Below, in pieces: positions 49,462-59,261 of a stretch of 64,000 nt of DNA; position 1 is the stretch's first letter; each line of letters opens with the position of its first letter. This stretch comes from Bacillota bacterium (GTDB taxonomy: Bacteria; Bacillota; Clostridia; Lachnospirales; Lachnospiraceae), in NCBI GenBank assembly GCA_023415635.1, contig JAEZJV010000086.1, forward strand, positions 1 to 64,000, in the 5' to 3' direction. A model generated the notes under the pieces. The model was not told where the DNA came from. It saw nothing but the letters and a program-made list of their open reading frames with translations, and searched no databases. The position numbers and the translations under genes were made by a program.

Positions 49462-51834
49462 TTATTTCGTCTTCAATCTATCTATAATGACAGTATAGAT
49501 CTGTGTATCCTCACCGTTTTCAGCTGTAACCTTGATATATGCCTGGTTCGTTCCAACCTTTAGTGCCAGCTTTCCACCCTTAAGCTCTCTGGTACAGGCA
49601 CGATTGCTATAAAGCTTCCAAACTGCTCCTTCATCAACCTGCAATTTAAAGGTCACACTGGACACCGGCTGCTTCACTGTTAGGAAATATTTTGTCCCCT
49701 TCCTTTTCACTCCTTCCGGAGACTTTATCTTGTATACCCAACAATCGGAGGAGCGGTTATCCTCCGTCTGCAGGATTGCAAGCGTCCCAAATCGGTTAAG
49801 GTTATAGCTAATTCCCACTCCATCACCATACTTAACCAGCTCTCCCTTCATCAACAAGGTATCTGCTTCGCTATGCTCCACATATAAATCAAGCTTTGAC
49901 AAGAGGCTGTCTTTCTCTTCCTCAGACACCGGAAGCTCGATTTCAGATATCGGTAAGGTGATCAATACCTGTGTGGAGGGAACATTCGTATTTATGTTGA
50001 TCGGTATACCAAGGGTTGATACCTTCACCCTAGAGTAATTTCCTAAGCCCATACTGTTTTTTGCTCTCTTGGCTAGATCTTCCTTTCGAGCTACCGGCCT
50101 GATTTCAAAATAAATCCCATCCTCCGATTCCCTACTAATCTCGAGTAGCGAGGTTCCTGATATCATTAGCTTTACTTCACCTGTCTCAAGGTATAGCTTG
50201 CCAACCCTCTCCGAAAGTGCCTTTATTGTTTCCTTGGGGAGCTCTATCCTGGTTATAACAGTCTCATTGGGCTTGTTATTCAGGATAATGCTCAATTCAT
50301 ATTTTCCCTTATAAATAAGCAATTCGGTTAGAAGCTTCGCAGTACCTTCATCCAGGCTGATGGTTTCAATAATCGTATTGTCGCTGTTGAAGGAGCGCTT
50401 TACCCCAATATGGGTTGCTGCAATATTCATATCAAGATCCGCAATATAAACACTTGCTGATGAGGGCAGGTAAATCCATTTTTCAGAAGGTGTGCCTGCC
50501 GGAACCGGGGAACTGCTGGGAGAATTCATCTGATAGGGGGTTGCACTAACCTCGGCGGAGATATTTTTTCTTATCCCACTGCCCATTGCTCTTACCGTAA
50601 AATAATAGACAGAACCATTAGGGAAAGAGCTGATCAGCATACTGGAGGAAGTGGTTGACGCTATCGGTGTCAGTATAGAGTCAAATGCTGTTCTCGTGTA
50701 GATCTGATACTCGGTTGCACCTGATACAGGGCTCCAGAATACAGTAACACCCTGCTCTCCAGCAGTAGCACCTACTCCGATCGGAGCATCAAAGGAATAA
50801 AAACTATTCAGTACAGGCCATCCGCTGTTCTCATTGGAAATATTAATCCATCTGCTGGTATCCAGCCCCATCATCTTATCTGGAGCAGTGATAGGCATCG
50901 CATTACTGTTACTTTTGCTATTGGCTATCCCATATAATGATACGTTTACCGTACCTTTCTGTAAGAAGTAATTATTCTGTAGTACACCTTCATTCCCATA
51001 GCTGTAAGCCACCACTCCGCCACTGGTAGTATTGCTATTATTTTCTACATTACCAATATTATAGCAGTCATTTATGAAAGCTTTATATACTTCATTAACG
51101 ATACCCCCTGCACCTTTAGAAAACTTGCGGATATCTGCCGAATTATAGCAATTTTTAATAAAAGTACTGTTGGCAATATATTCCGCAATACCTCCTACAT
51201 ACTCTCCCCCCACTAAGCTGCAGCTGTTGTAGCTTTCTTCGATATACGTCGTGTTATCGGCGATACCTACAATGCCACCAATGCGGGCAGAGGATCCTAA
51301 AGTATTGATTATTCCGTTACCGTTGCTACAATAACGTAGATAAGATTTATCGGATTTCGCTGCAATTCCACCCACGGTTGTATTCACATTCTTACTATAT
51401 ATAGACACATTCTCCAGATTGACATTTTCAATTGAAGCATTCTCCAGATTGCCAAACAAGCCTACTAGTGTCAGGGTATTATCGGGTACCCGTGCAGATC
51501 CAATGGTAAGATTTTGTATCTTATAGCCATCTCCATTATAGGTTGCACGAAACGGGTGCATATAATCACCAATGGGAGTCCATTGACCAGTTAGTGTGAT
51601 ATTTGCGATCTGTTTGAAATATTGCCCGGAGAAATCAAAGCCCATATTTACCAACCGGGACAGTGAGGTTAAGTCAGCCTCTGTCTGAATCAGGAAGGGA
51701 TCATCAATTGTCCCCTGCTCTTCAAAAGGTATACTCGCATATACGGTATCTGTATAGGGTAACAGCCAGAATAAGCACAAACTCAGCAGACCCATCATAA
51801 GTTTAATTTTTCTTCGCGAAACAAAGTCTTTCAT
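49462..51834 (-). CDS. Secreted GLUG/beta-helix, Fn3 and beta-sandwich surface protein
   Basis: A 790-residue exported protein. Signal peptide 1-33 (...DTVYAS). Residues about 40-330 form GLUG-like repeats of a right-handed beta-helix (VGLFGNLENASIENVNLEN, VGGIAAKSDKS, IGGIVGIADNTT, VGGIAEYIANST). A Fn3 domain follows (about 350-435, VFWSPVSGATEYQIYTRT), then a Pro/Ser linker, a large beta-sandwich region and a C-terminal cadherin-like/Ig fold (VTAENGEDTQIYTVIID). It has no LPxTG or membrane anchor, so it is secreted or held by non-covalent binding. Likely an adhesin or polysaccharide-binding protein. Confidence 0.78.
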   Translation of the reverse strand: MKDFVSRRKIKLMMGLLSLCLFWLLPYTDTVYASIPFEEQGTIDDPFLIQTEADLTSLSRLVNMGFDFSGQYFKQIANITLTGQWTPIGDYMHPFRATYNGDGYKIQNLTIGSARVPDNTLTLVGLFGNLENASIENVNLENVSIYSKNVNTTVGGIAAKSDKSYLRYCSNGNGIINTLGSSARIGGIVGIADNTTYIEESYNSCSLVGGEYVGGIAEYIANSTFIKNCYNSADIRKFSKGAGGIVNEVYKAFINDCYNIGNVENNSNTTSGGVVAYSYGNEGVLQNNYFLQKGTVNVSLYGIANSKSNSNAMPITAPDKMMGLDTSRWINISNENSGWPVLNSFYSFDAPIGVGATAGEQGVTVFWSPVSGATEYQIYTRTAFDSILTPIASTTSSSMLISSFPNGSVYYFTVRAMGSGIRKNISAEVSATPYQMNSPSSSPVPAGTPSEKWIYLPSSASVYIADLDMNIAATHIGVKRSFNSDNTIIETISLDEGTAKLLTELLIYKGKYELSIILNNKPNETVITRIELPKETIKALSERVGKLYLETGEVKLMISGTSLLEISRESEDGIYFEIRPVARKEDLAKRAKNSMGLGNYSRVKVSTLGIPININTNVPSTQVLITLPISEIELPVSEEEKDSLLSKLDLYVEHSEADTLLMKGELVKYGDGVGISYNLNRFGTLAILQTEDNRSSDCWVYKIKSPEGVKRKGTKYFLTVKQPVSSVTFKLQVDEGAVWKLYSNRACTRELKGGKLALKVGTNQAYIKVTAENGEDTQIYTVIIDRLKTK

Positions 51835-51936
51835 TATAAATCATACTCCTCCGGTTAATATCACTCTGCTTGTGTCCTTTTAGTTCCATCTGCTACAGTA
51901 TAACATATTATACAGATTATGTTAATGTATAATAGA

Positions 51937-51977
51937 AAAGAAACAACAAAAGTATTCTCTGCTTTTGCTGTTTCTTT
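51937..51977 (-). terminator. Terminator of the isomerase/oxidoreductase operon
   Basis: AAAGAAACA/TGTTTCTTT with an inner AAAAG/CTTTT helix, 30 bp past the isomerase stop codon. Read leftward it runs into TTCTATTATAC. Confidence 0.65.
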
Positions 51978-52007
51978 CTATACTGAATTATGGCCTCTTC
52001 TTACTAA

Positions 52008-52724
52008 TCAGATTTGGTTTAGATATTCGAAGTCATTTTTTAAGGCTTCCCATACCGGTTTATCATACTCCTCGTGTTCAAGTATAAAATAAGTCGCATA
52101 CCGTGCTGCTTCCTTAATTCTTCTCATATCCAGTATACCATCTGCCACGTCCACATTAGCTTTATTTGCATCGATCTGCTTAATATGGATCAGCTCCACA
52201 CGTTTGCCCCATTTCTCAATATATTCCACCGGATTAATTCCGGCATAAGCTGCCCAGAATACATCCAGCTCGAGAACCACCTGATCACTTGTCTTCTCAG
52301 CCAGCCAATCCAGTGCATACTTACCATCAAGCATCGCAAATTCATGGTCGTGGTTGTGATAGCCTACCTTGATGCCTTCCTTCGAAGCTCGTTCTGCTGC
52401 TTTATTCAATACCCCGGCAAGATGATCCAATTCCTCCATGGTATCCACCTTAGCCCAGGGGCAGATTATATATTTGGAACCGATCGCTTTACTGTAGCTA
52501 AGCTCTTCCTCAAAATGCTCTTCAAAGGTCTGAAGTCCTGTGTGGGAACCTACTGAATATAATCCGCTTTCAGCCAATAGCTTCATCTGTTCTCCTGTGC
52601 TCAATCCTCCATAGCCTGCAAATTCCACCCCTTGAAAGCCAATTTCAGCAACCTTCTTAACTGAACCGATGTAATCCTTGGCAGTCTCTTCATGAATGGA
52701 ATATAACTGTAATGATATCTCCAT
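52008..52724 (-). CDS. Sugar phosphate isomerase/epimerase-like TIM barrel protein
   Basis: A 238-residue AP endonuclease-2/xylose isomerase-like TIM barrel (PF01261 type). Metal-ligand residues are in the expected order: VGYHNHDHEF, VVLELDVFWAAYAG, LIHIKQID and ILEHEEYDKP. CGGAGG precedes the ATG. It follows the Gfo/Idh/MocA oxidoreductase gene by 27 bp; this pairing is common in catabolism of inositols, keto-sugars or oxidised glycosides. Reaction and substrate cannot be assigned. Confidence 0.83.
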   Translation of the reverse strand: MEISLQLYSIHEETAKDYIGSVKKVAEIGFQGVEFAGYGGLSTGEQMKLLAESGLYSVGSHTGLQTFEEHFEEELSYSKAIGSKYIICPWAKVDTMEELDHLAGVLNKAAERASKEGIKVGYHNHDHEFAMLDGKYALDWLAEKTSDQVVLELDVFWAAYAGINPVEYIEKWGKRVELIHIKQIDANKANVDVADGILDMRRIKEAARYATYFILEHEEYDKPVWEALKNDFEYLNQI

Positions 52725-52751
52725 ATAATCCTCCGTCTCTCAATTACCCTA

Positions 52752-53834
52752 TCAATCAAAGTAAACCGGTTGTCCCGTAGCGGCTGATTTATAGATTGCT
52801 TCCAGTATTTCAGAAACCACACAGGCCTGCTCGGGTTTTACTACTGGTTCCGTATCATTCTTAATGCAATCTATCCAGCGTCTTGCCTCTACCAATGCAG
52901 GGTCACTGGAAAATCCCTCATAGAAGGCAACCCCACCGCTGGAAAGGTCCGGCTTAATTTCAATCAAACGGTTGAACTCACCCTTGTTTATGGTCACTCC
53001 ATTCTTAATCTGTGCACCCGCGTCGCTTCCGCAAAGTACAGTACTTCCTTCCTGAATCGGCTCTATGGTATTGAGTGCCCAGCTAGCTTCCAGAATGATG
53101 GTTGCTCCATTCTTCATAACAATAAAGCCAAAGGCGGAATCCTCCATAGTGTGCTGCTCCGTATCCCAGCCGCCCCATGGATTACCGCAATCTGCATGAT
53201 TGACCTTCTTATATTTTGTTCCAACAACCATCCTTGGCTCATAATTGTTCATGAGGTAAAGCGTTATATCCAAGGAATGAGTCCCGATATCGATCAGAGG
53301 TCCTCCTCCCTGTTCAAATTCATTTAAGAAGACACCCCAGTTCGGTGTTCCTCTTCTTCTGACAGCAAAGGCCTTTGCAAAATAGATATCTCCCAGGTCA
53401 CCGCGTTCAATTACGTTCTTAAGATAGATTGCCTCAGGTTTATGTCTGTGCTGATATCCGATGGTAAGCTTCTTACCCGTATCCTTAGCTGCAGCTACCA
53501 TCCTTCTTGCATCCTCTGCTGATTTTGCCATTGGTTTTTCACACATAACGTGTTTCCCTGCATACAGGGCATCAATTGTAATCGGAGCATGGGAGCGGTT
53601 CGGTGTTAATATATGAACTACGTCAATTTCCTTATCCTTAAGAAGCTCCTGATAGTCCGTATAAATCTTTGCATCCGGAGTACCATACTGCTCTTTCGCT
53701 TTTTCTGCCCTCTCCGATACAATATCACAGAAGGCTACCAGCTCAACATCATCGAGCTTACTGAGGGAGGGCAGATGTTTCCCGTTCGCGATGCCTCCAC
53801 AACCAATAATACCGATTTTTAACTTCTTCTCCAT
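52752..53834 (-). CDS. Gfo/Idh/MocA-family oxidoreductase
   Basis: A 360-residue NAD(P)-dependent dehydrogenase. Rossmann motif GIIGCGGIANGKH (8-20); the EKP signature in MCEKPMAKSAEDA (about 96-108) with the catalytic Lys; and the catalytic GGGPLIDIGTHSLDITLYL block (about 175-193), with D-x3-H. It oxidises or reduces a sugar or cyclitol hydroxyl. It is the first gene of the pair with the TIM-barrel isomerase, divergent from the AraC regulator, which may control it. Confidence 0.87.
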   Translation of the reverse strand: MEKKLKIGIIGCGGIANGKHLPSLSKLDDVELVAFCDIVSERAEKAKEQYGTPDAKIYTDYQELLKDKEIDVVHILTPNRSHAPITIDALYAGKHVMCEKPMAKSAEDARRMVAAAKDTGKKLTIGYQHRHKPEAIYLKNVIERGDLGDIYFAKAFAVRRRGTPNWGVFLNEFEQGGGPLIDIGTHSLDITLYLMNNYEPRMVVGTKYKKVNHADCGNPWGGWDTEQHTMEDSAFGFIVMKNGATIILEASWALNTIEPIQEGSTVLCGSDAGAQIKNGVTINKGEFNRLIEIKPDLSSGGVAFYEGFSSDPALVEARRWIDCIKNDTEPVVKPEQACVVSEILEAIYKSAATGQPVYFD

Positions 53835-53922
53835 AAGTCTAATCTCCTTTACCAGATAATAATTGCAGCAACCAGCTTATTATGAAACTCCCATACAAAA
53901 CATAGCATAAAAACCTGTCCTG

Positions 53923-53931
53923 TGATATAAT
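53923..53931 (+). promoter_or_regulatory. Extended -10 promoter of the AraC-type regulator
   Basis: TGATATAAT (53923-53931), about 46 bp before the TTG start. The -35 region (TAGCAT at 53903) is poor. The other face of this 142-bp intergenic region should hold the oxidoreductase promoter, which I could not pin down. Confidence 0.55.
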
Positions 53932-53976
53932 ACATTTACAAAAAAATATTAAAAATTTGTCCTTGGAGGTGATCTC

Positions 53977-54870
53977 TTGAGTAATACCTATTATGTCGAA
54001 ACCAGGAATAAAAGCGCAAATAATTCTCTGCAGTTCAGTACCCATACCCAGGTAGCTGTGGGGCCACAGCTGATGTCGCCTGCCCATATCCATAATTATA
54101 TTGAGATTCTGTATGCCTTGTCAGGAAAATATCAGATATTATTAAATAACAAAGAGTACCGCTTCCAGACAGGTGATATGGTTTTAATCAATTCCAATGA
54201 GATCCATCATATCTTTTCCCTAGAGAAAGGAAGTAACGAATATATTGTCATCAAGTTTGAACCGGAAATGCTCTATACCACAGCTCAGTCACTTTTTGAG
54301 ATGAAATATGTTATGCCCTTCATCTTAAATGAATCCACTCATCAAAAGGTTTTTTTAAAGTCAGAAATAGATAAGACCTTAATTCCGGAGCTGATTAATG
54401 GAATTAGTAGCGAGTACGCAGAGAAGAAATACGGATATGAGCTAGCCATTCGGGCAAACATCTATAATCTGTTCTTATTCATCCTAAGAAGATGGAAGGA
54501 GCAGAACATGGACTTGAATATAGATCAGGAAATCAATAAGGATATGGTAGGAAGAATGCAGAAGGTTTTTGATTATATTGAGGAAAATTATCAGAATGAG
54601 ATTACTGCCCTTAATATGGCGCAGCTCTGCAATTTAAGCTATAGTTATTTTTCCAGACTTTTCACCGGAATTATGAAAAGGAGCTTCCGGGAATATCTGA
54701 ATTATGTACGGGTAACCAAGGCGGAAAGGCTGCTGACAAATACCGAATTGAACATTACAGAAATCGCCATGCAGGTGGGCTTCTCCACCTCCAGTTACTT
54801 CATTCAGCAATTTAAACATTTTAAGGACATATCCCCGAAGCAATACCAGCTCAAGTATAAGGCCGGCTAA
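53977..54870 (+). CDS. AraC-family transcriptional regulator
   Basis: A 297-residue regulator: N-terminal cupin-like sensor domain (about 25-150, HIHNYIEILYALSGKYQILLNNKEYRFQTGDMVLIN) and a C-terminal double helix-turn-helix (about 195-295, ITALNMAQLCNLSYSYFSRLF ... LNITEIAMQVGFSTSSYFIQQFK). TTG start with GGAGG at 7 nt. Position between the oxidoreductase/isomerase pair and nagBA suggests that it activates one or both in response to a sugar. Confidence 0.88.
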   Translation: MSNTYYVETRNKSANNSLQFSTHTQVAVGPQLMSPAHIHNYIEILYALSGKYQILLNNKEYRFQTGDMVLINSNEIHHIFSLEKGSNEYIVIKFEPEMLYTTAQSLFEMKYVMPFILNESTHQKVFLKSEIDKTLIPELINGISSEYAEKKYGYELAIRANIYNLFLFILRRWKEQNMDLNIDQEINKDMVGRMQKVFDYIEENYQNEITALNMAQLCNLSYSYFSRLFTGIMKRSFREYLNYVRVTKAERLLTNTELNITEIAMQVGFSTSSYFIQQFKHFKDISPKQYQLKYKAG

Positions 54871-54987
54871 TCCGTCCGGGAGAGATAATAGTCCGTCACT
54901 GACCGGAACATGATTATCAATGACAATATCACATAGCTCAAACTGCGTAAAATACCACATTAATGATTAATTAAGGAGATTCTTAAC

Positions 54988-55719
54988 ATGAAGATTATTC
55001 GAACAAGAGATTATCAGGATATGAGCAGAAAATCAGCTAATATTATATCCGCTCAGGTTATTCTGAAGCCAAACAGTGTCTTAGGCTTAGCAACCGGTTC
55101 TTCTCCCATCGGTACTTATGAGAAACTGGTTGAATGGTGCAATAAGGGCGACGTAGATTTTTCCAATATTAAGACAGTTAATCTGGATGAATACCTCGGA
55201 TTATCCAAGGATAATCCTTGCAGCTATTATTATTTTATGTACGAGAATCTTTTCAAACATATCAATATTAATTTAGAGAACACCTATATTCCGGATGGAA
55301 CTCAGAAGGATGCAGAACTTGAATGTGTGAGATACGATCAACAGCTAGCTGCAGTCGGACAGGTTGATCTTCAGCTTCTCGGCATCGGTAATAACGGTCA
55401 TATCGGCTTCAACGAGCCCTGTGATATCTTCCGGAAATCCACCTTCTGTGTGAAGCTTGCCGAGAGTACAATCGATGCCAATGCACGTTTTTTTAACTCC
55501 CAGGAGGAAATTCCCCGTTATGCGTATACCATGGGGATTGGAAGCATCATGTCTGCAAAGAAGATTCTACTGGTGGTTCATGGTGAGGGTAAGGCCGACA
55601 TCCTCCGCGAAACTATTGAGGGACCGATTACACCGCTTGTTCCAGCTTCTGTACTGCAGCTGCATAATGACGTTACAATCGTGGCAGACGAAGGCGCTTT
55701 ATCCAAATTAAGCAGATAA
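54988..55719 (+). CDS. nagB: Glucosamine-6-phosphate deaminase
   Basis: Converts glucosamine 6-phosphate to fructose 6-phosphate and ammonia. 243 residues; substrate-binding ATGSSPIGTY (35-44), catalytic D67 in TVNLDEYLGL, and GIGNNGHIGFNEP (132-144) with the catalytic His (H138). AAGGAG precedes the ATG. With nagA 47 bp downstream it forms the usual amino-sugar catabolic unit. The short C-terminus lacks the allosteric tail of E. coli NagB, as in many Firmicutes. Confidence 0.93.
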   Translation: MKIIRTRDYQDMSRKSANIISAQVILKPNSVLGLATGSSPIGTYEKLVEWCNKGDVDFSNIKTVNLDEYLGLSKDNPCSYYYFMYENLFKHININLENTYIPDGTQKDAELECVRYDQQLAAVGQVDLQLLGIGNNGHIGFNEPCDIFRKSTFCVKLAESTIDANARFFNSQEEIPRYAYTMGIGSIMSAKKILLVVHGEGKADILRETIEGPITPLVPASVLQLHNDVTIVADEGALSKLSR

Positions 55720-55766
55720 CACTCTTTATTCTTAAATAAACCTACATTCAGAAAGGGAAACACCAT

Positions 55767-56885
55767 ATGCGTATAAAAAATGCTATTGTATATACAGAAG
55801 ACGGAAGCCTGTTAAAAAAGGATATCTATATCCGGGGTGACCGTTTCATAACGGAAGAAGAAGCAGCAAGCGAAGATTTCATTCTTGATGCAGAGGGTAT
55901 GTATCTTATTCCTGGCCTGACAGACCTACATATCCACGGCTGTGTCGGCTATGATTTCTGTGACGGTACCAAGGAAGCAATTGAGGCTATAGCAGAATAT
56001 GAGGCACAAAATGGCATCACAACTCTCTGCCCTGCAACCATGACTCTAGATGATGATGCCTTATCCGGGATTTTTTCTGCAGCCTCAGCATATCAAAGTG
56101 AAAAGGGAGCAGCCTTGGTGGGTATCAATATGGAGGGCCCTTATTTTTCTTATGAGAAAAGGGGAGCCCAGAATCCTGACTACCTCAGACTTCCGAATGC
56201 AGAGCATTTCCGTAGAATGCAAAAGCTTTCTAATGGTATGATCAAGCTGGTCGATGTTGCTCCGGAGTTAGAAGGCGCTATGGAATTTATTCAAGAGCTC
56301 AAGGATGAGGTAGTTATCTCCCTTGCCCATACGACAGCTGATTATGATACTGCGGTGGAGGCATATCAAAAGGGTGCCTCACACCTGACACATATTTATA
56401 ACGGCATGCCTCCTTTTTCCCATCGTAGTCCCGGCGTTATCGGTGCAGCGCTTGATTCTCCACACTGCCATGTCGAGATGATTGTCGATGGTGTACACAT
56501 CGACCCAAGTGTTGTGCGAGCCACCTTTCAGATGTTTGGGGATGATCGCATCATTCTGATCAGCGACAGCATGATGGCAACCGGTCTGAAGGAAGGTCAA
56601 TATTCCCTAGGTGGTCAGACAGTTACCGTAACCGGCAGTAAGGCAGCTCTTGCAGACGGAACCATCGCTGGCTCTACCACCAATCTGATGAAATGTCTCC
56701 AGACCGCCATCAGCTTCGGTATTCCCTTTCCTTCAGCAGTCAAATGTGCAGCCGTGAACCCCGCAAAGGAAATCGGTATTTATGGCGAGTATGGCAGCAT
56801 CACACCCGGAAAAATCGCCAACCTGGTACTCCTGGATCAGAAATATCAGGTGAAGAAAGTAATACTAAAAGGAAATATCCTATAA
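55767..56885 (+). CDS. nagA: N-acetylglucosamine-6-phosphate deacetylase
   Basis: Hydrolyses GlcNAc-6-phosphate to glucosamine 6-phosphate, the step before NagB. A 372-residue amidohydrolase: LHIHG (54-58) near the N-terminus, the metal ligand Glu in NMEGPYFS, His in SLAHTTADY and THIYNGMPPF, and the catalytic Asp in LISDSMMATG. It is the second gene of nagBA. The source of the substrate (cell-wall or host glycans) is not indicated; no PTS gene is nearby. Confidence 0.93.
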   Translation: MRIKNAIVYTEDGSLLKKDIYIRGDRFITEEEAASEDFILDAEGMYLIPGLTDLHIHGCVGYDFCDGTKEAIEAIAEYEAQNGITTLCPATMTLDDDALSGIFSAASAYQSEKGAALVGINMEGPYFSYEKRGAQNPDYLRLPNAEHFRRMQKLSNGMIKLVDVAPELEGAMEFIQELKDEVVISLAHTTADYDTAVEAYQKGASHLTHIYNGMPPFSHRSPGVIGAALDSPHCHVEMIVDGVHIDPSVVRATFQMFGDDRIILISDSMMATGLKEGQYSLGGQTVTVTGSKAALADGTIAGSTTNLMKCLQTAISFGIPFPSAVKCAAVNPAKEIGIYGEYGSITPGKIANLVLLDQKYQVKKVILKGNIL

Positions 56886-56946
56886 TATGCTCCCATTGAA
56901 AAAAGCAGCACCTAACTAAAGCTTCAGATATAATCAGCCGGATAAG

Positions 56947-56996
56947 GGAAGCAGGAATACCTCGGAAAGTTTACTTTCCAGAGGCTTCCTGCTTCC
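56947..56996 (+). terminator. Hairpin after nagA
   Basis: GGAAGCAGGAA/TTCCTGCTTCC (11 bp) extended by CCTC/GAGG and GAAAGT/ACTTTC helices with small bulges. No T-run follows, but the stem is very stable and lies about 60 bp past the stop codon. Confidence 0.65.
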
Positions 56997-57076
56997 TGTT
57001 ATAATGCCAACTTTGCTGCTGTGACCTTTTGCCTTATGAATCAGCGCTTACCAGCTGTATCTTATCTTCTCAACTC

Positions 57077-59032
57077 TCACTTCAGAATACAGCTTACCTC
57101 AACCTTACCGCCTTTGACATTTGCAGCGGTTACAATAAGCTCTTCTGCTTCTGTTTTTTCTCCATTTACCAGCCAATAATCCAGTTGTTTTCCTTCGGAT
57201 AAAACAGCTGATATTGTCGTCGGGAAATCCTCATAATAGCGCCCTGTAAAGCTCTCGTCCGTAGCAAAGGAATTCACCTTAAGCTTTGTACCCTCTACAG
57301 GCTTTACCGTCAGGGTATAGAGGGTGCCGAGTCCAAAGTACTCCTGATATTGCGTCAGTATATGCTCCCCGCGTTGCCCGATATAATCCTTTAACACTTT
57401 CATTTGATAATCCAGCTGGTTCGGCTGAACCCAATCCTCTAACAGCCCTTTTCCATAGGTATGAGATAATTCGTTAATTCGAAGGTTATGCATCGCCTCC
57501 AGCTGACGGTTAAAATATTCGGGGGCAAAGATTCCGTTTATGAGATCCGTCGTCTTTCGGATAAAGATTTCTCTGCAATCCTGTCGTCTCATCAGCTGTC
57601 CGAATAACGGACACTTTTCTCTGGTCTCCCCATTCTTCCCAACATAATTCTCAATAGTATTTAGCAGTGGACCGGTTCGCTCCGGTTCATAAATCCCCGT
57701 ACTAAAGTCAAGATCATGGAGCAGATAACGCCATCTACCGTCAAAGGGTGCTTCCCTGTAATTCTCTTTATCTGCCGCATAATAACGGTAGCATTTATAA
57801 TTATTGTGCGGCCAGTCACCATTTCCGATATAAATTTGGAAAGCAAAGTATTCCAGATAATTTTTTACATCTATCAGTTCACAAAGCTTCTGATAATTCT
57901 GATTATCCGTCAGATCCAGCTTCGCATAGGTACCATACATTTTCTGATATTCCTCTACAATCAAAGCATTCTTCCCGTCTGAATCAATATCTTTGAATGC
58001 GTCACCGCCCTCTAATATCTCAAATTCACCTTGATAATCTCCATAATTTTCCTCAAAATACTCATCACCATAGACCTCATGCAGCCAGAAAAAGCCGCGG
58101 TAATCTCCATTGAGATACATCACAGCCGGACGGACTGCCTGATAATCCTGATATTCCGTCTGACCTGCAAGGGTCTGAAACAACTCATCTCTCAGAAAAG
58201 CAAATCCGTTATCGTTGCCGCAGTTACGAAGTACCAGCTGCTTAAAGCTATCCTGTATGTTACCGCTGCCGTTCGCTGCTGTTTTTGTCGGAAAGAATTC
58301 ATATTTTAATTTGCCTTTCCCATATTCTTTTCGGGCGAATATTTTGATGGACTTTTGAGCTCTTGCCCTGGACCATCCACCATAGGTACGAATCCCTGCA
58401 TTCTGTGCAGCTATCCTTGTTCCGTCAGGCTCAAGGATTTCAAGATAAACCTCTCGTTCGCTTTCCCTCCCACGCATATTAAAATTTGCCGGATCATTTG
58501 GTTTTATTTCTTTTCTTGGATTATTCTTTATCCATTCATCCCGCAGCCTTCCTTCCACAAAAATTCCGTAATCATAATCAAAAAGATTATACGGATCTGT
58601 AGTCACCGAAAAGATCAGGGTATCATATCTTGTGCCTATATCCTTACCCACAAAATAGGTATGTACGATTGTTTCTGATACCTTCCCATCCTCAAAATAG
58701 GCCTTTGCCTTGATACTGGCTGCCTTGGTTTCCGTTTCTGCCTTCAGCTTTATCGGCTTCTTATAGACCTTTGACTCTTGATCGGGCTCGGAGCCGTCAA
58801 TCGTATAATAGATGGTTCCTGGGGCACTGCTTATAATTTCCAGTGACAGGTCCTCCCTATAGAAATAACCCTCCTCCGAAAAAGCAATCTCATTTCCCAT
58901 AGATAATTCTATCTTTTCTGAAGCTTCCTCCGGCTTATCATACTTCTTGTTCGAATACGGTTCTTCACAGGCAACAAGGCAAAGTATGCATATCAAGCCG
59001 AACCACCATAGTAACAGCTTCTTAACACTCAT
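57077..59032 (-). CDS. CotH-family kinase-like lipoprotein
   Basis: A 651-residue lipoprotein: signal peptide with lipobox LVAC and lipidated Cys22; a chitobiase/Fn3-type beta domain with TIYYTIDGSEPDQES (about 70-85); then a CotH domain (about 135-500) with FNMRGRESEREVYLEI, RTYGGWSRARAQKS and the catalytic-loop region WRYLLHDLDFSTG. A final beta domain carries YTLTVKPVEGTKL. CotH proteins in spores phosphorylate coat proteins; extracellular lipoprotein members occur in cellulolytic and gut Firmicutes with unknown targets. The ATG at 59032 has AGGGAG at 9 nt. It is a single gene. Confidence 0.83.
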   Translation of the reverse strand: MSVKKLLLWWFGLICILCLVACEEPYSNKKYDKPEEASEKIELSMGNEIAFSEEGYFYREDLSLEIISSAPGTIYYTIDGSEPDQESKVYKKPIKLKAETETKAASIKAKAYFEDGKVSETIVHTYFVGKDIGTRYDTLIFSVTTDPYNLFDYDYGIFVEGRLRDEWIKNNPRKEIKPNDPANFNMRGRESEREVYLEILEPDGTRIAAQNAGIRTYGGWSRARAQKSIKIFARKEYGKGKLKYEFFPTKTAANGSGNIQDSFKQLVLRNCGNDNGFAFLRDELFQTLAGQTEYQDYQAVRPAVMYLNGDYRGFFWLHEVYGDEYFEENYGDYQGEFEILEGGDAFKDIDSDGKNALIVEEYQKMYGTYAKLDLTDNQNYQKLCELIDVKNYLEYFAFQIYIGNGDWPHNNYKCYRYYAADKENYREAPFDGRWRYLLHDLDFSTGIYEPERTGPLLNTIENYVGKNGETREKCPLFGQLMRRQDCREIFIRKTTDLINGIFAPEYFNRQLEAMHNLRINELSHTYGKGLLEDWVQPNQLDYQMKVLKDYIGQRGEHILTQYQEYFGLGTLYTLTVKPVEGTKLKVNSFATDESFTGRYYEDFPTTISAVLSEGKQLDYWLVNGEKTEAEELIVTAANVKGGKVEVSCILK

Positions 59033-59261
59033 CTCTTCCATCTCCCTAAAAGCAATATAAGCCCGCAAAAGGCTTTGCAATTATATCAATATAGGCTCAT
59101 CATAGCACGAAATATATGAATTGCATATGTAGTTTCCACAATTATTTTTGCCTTATTTACGATATTCGGACAAATGTCCTTTTTCATAAACGAAATTCTT
59201 TCTATAATGTTTTCGTAGTTTTGTTTTATATGCCGTACCCCACGGCAGAAGGGAGATAACT
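59033..59261. other. Divergent intergenic region, nothing specific seen
   Basis: 229 bases between the CotH-family and YczE-like genes. It must hold the two divergent promoters, but I found no clean -35/-10 pair, hairpin or repeat to report. Confidence 0.4.
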
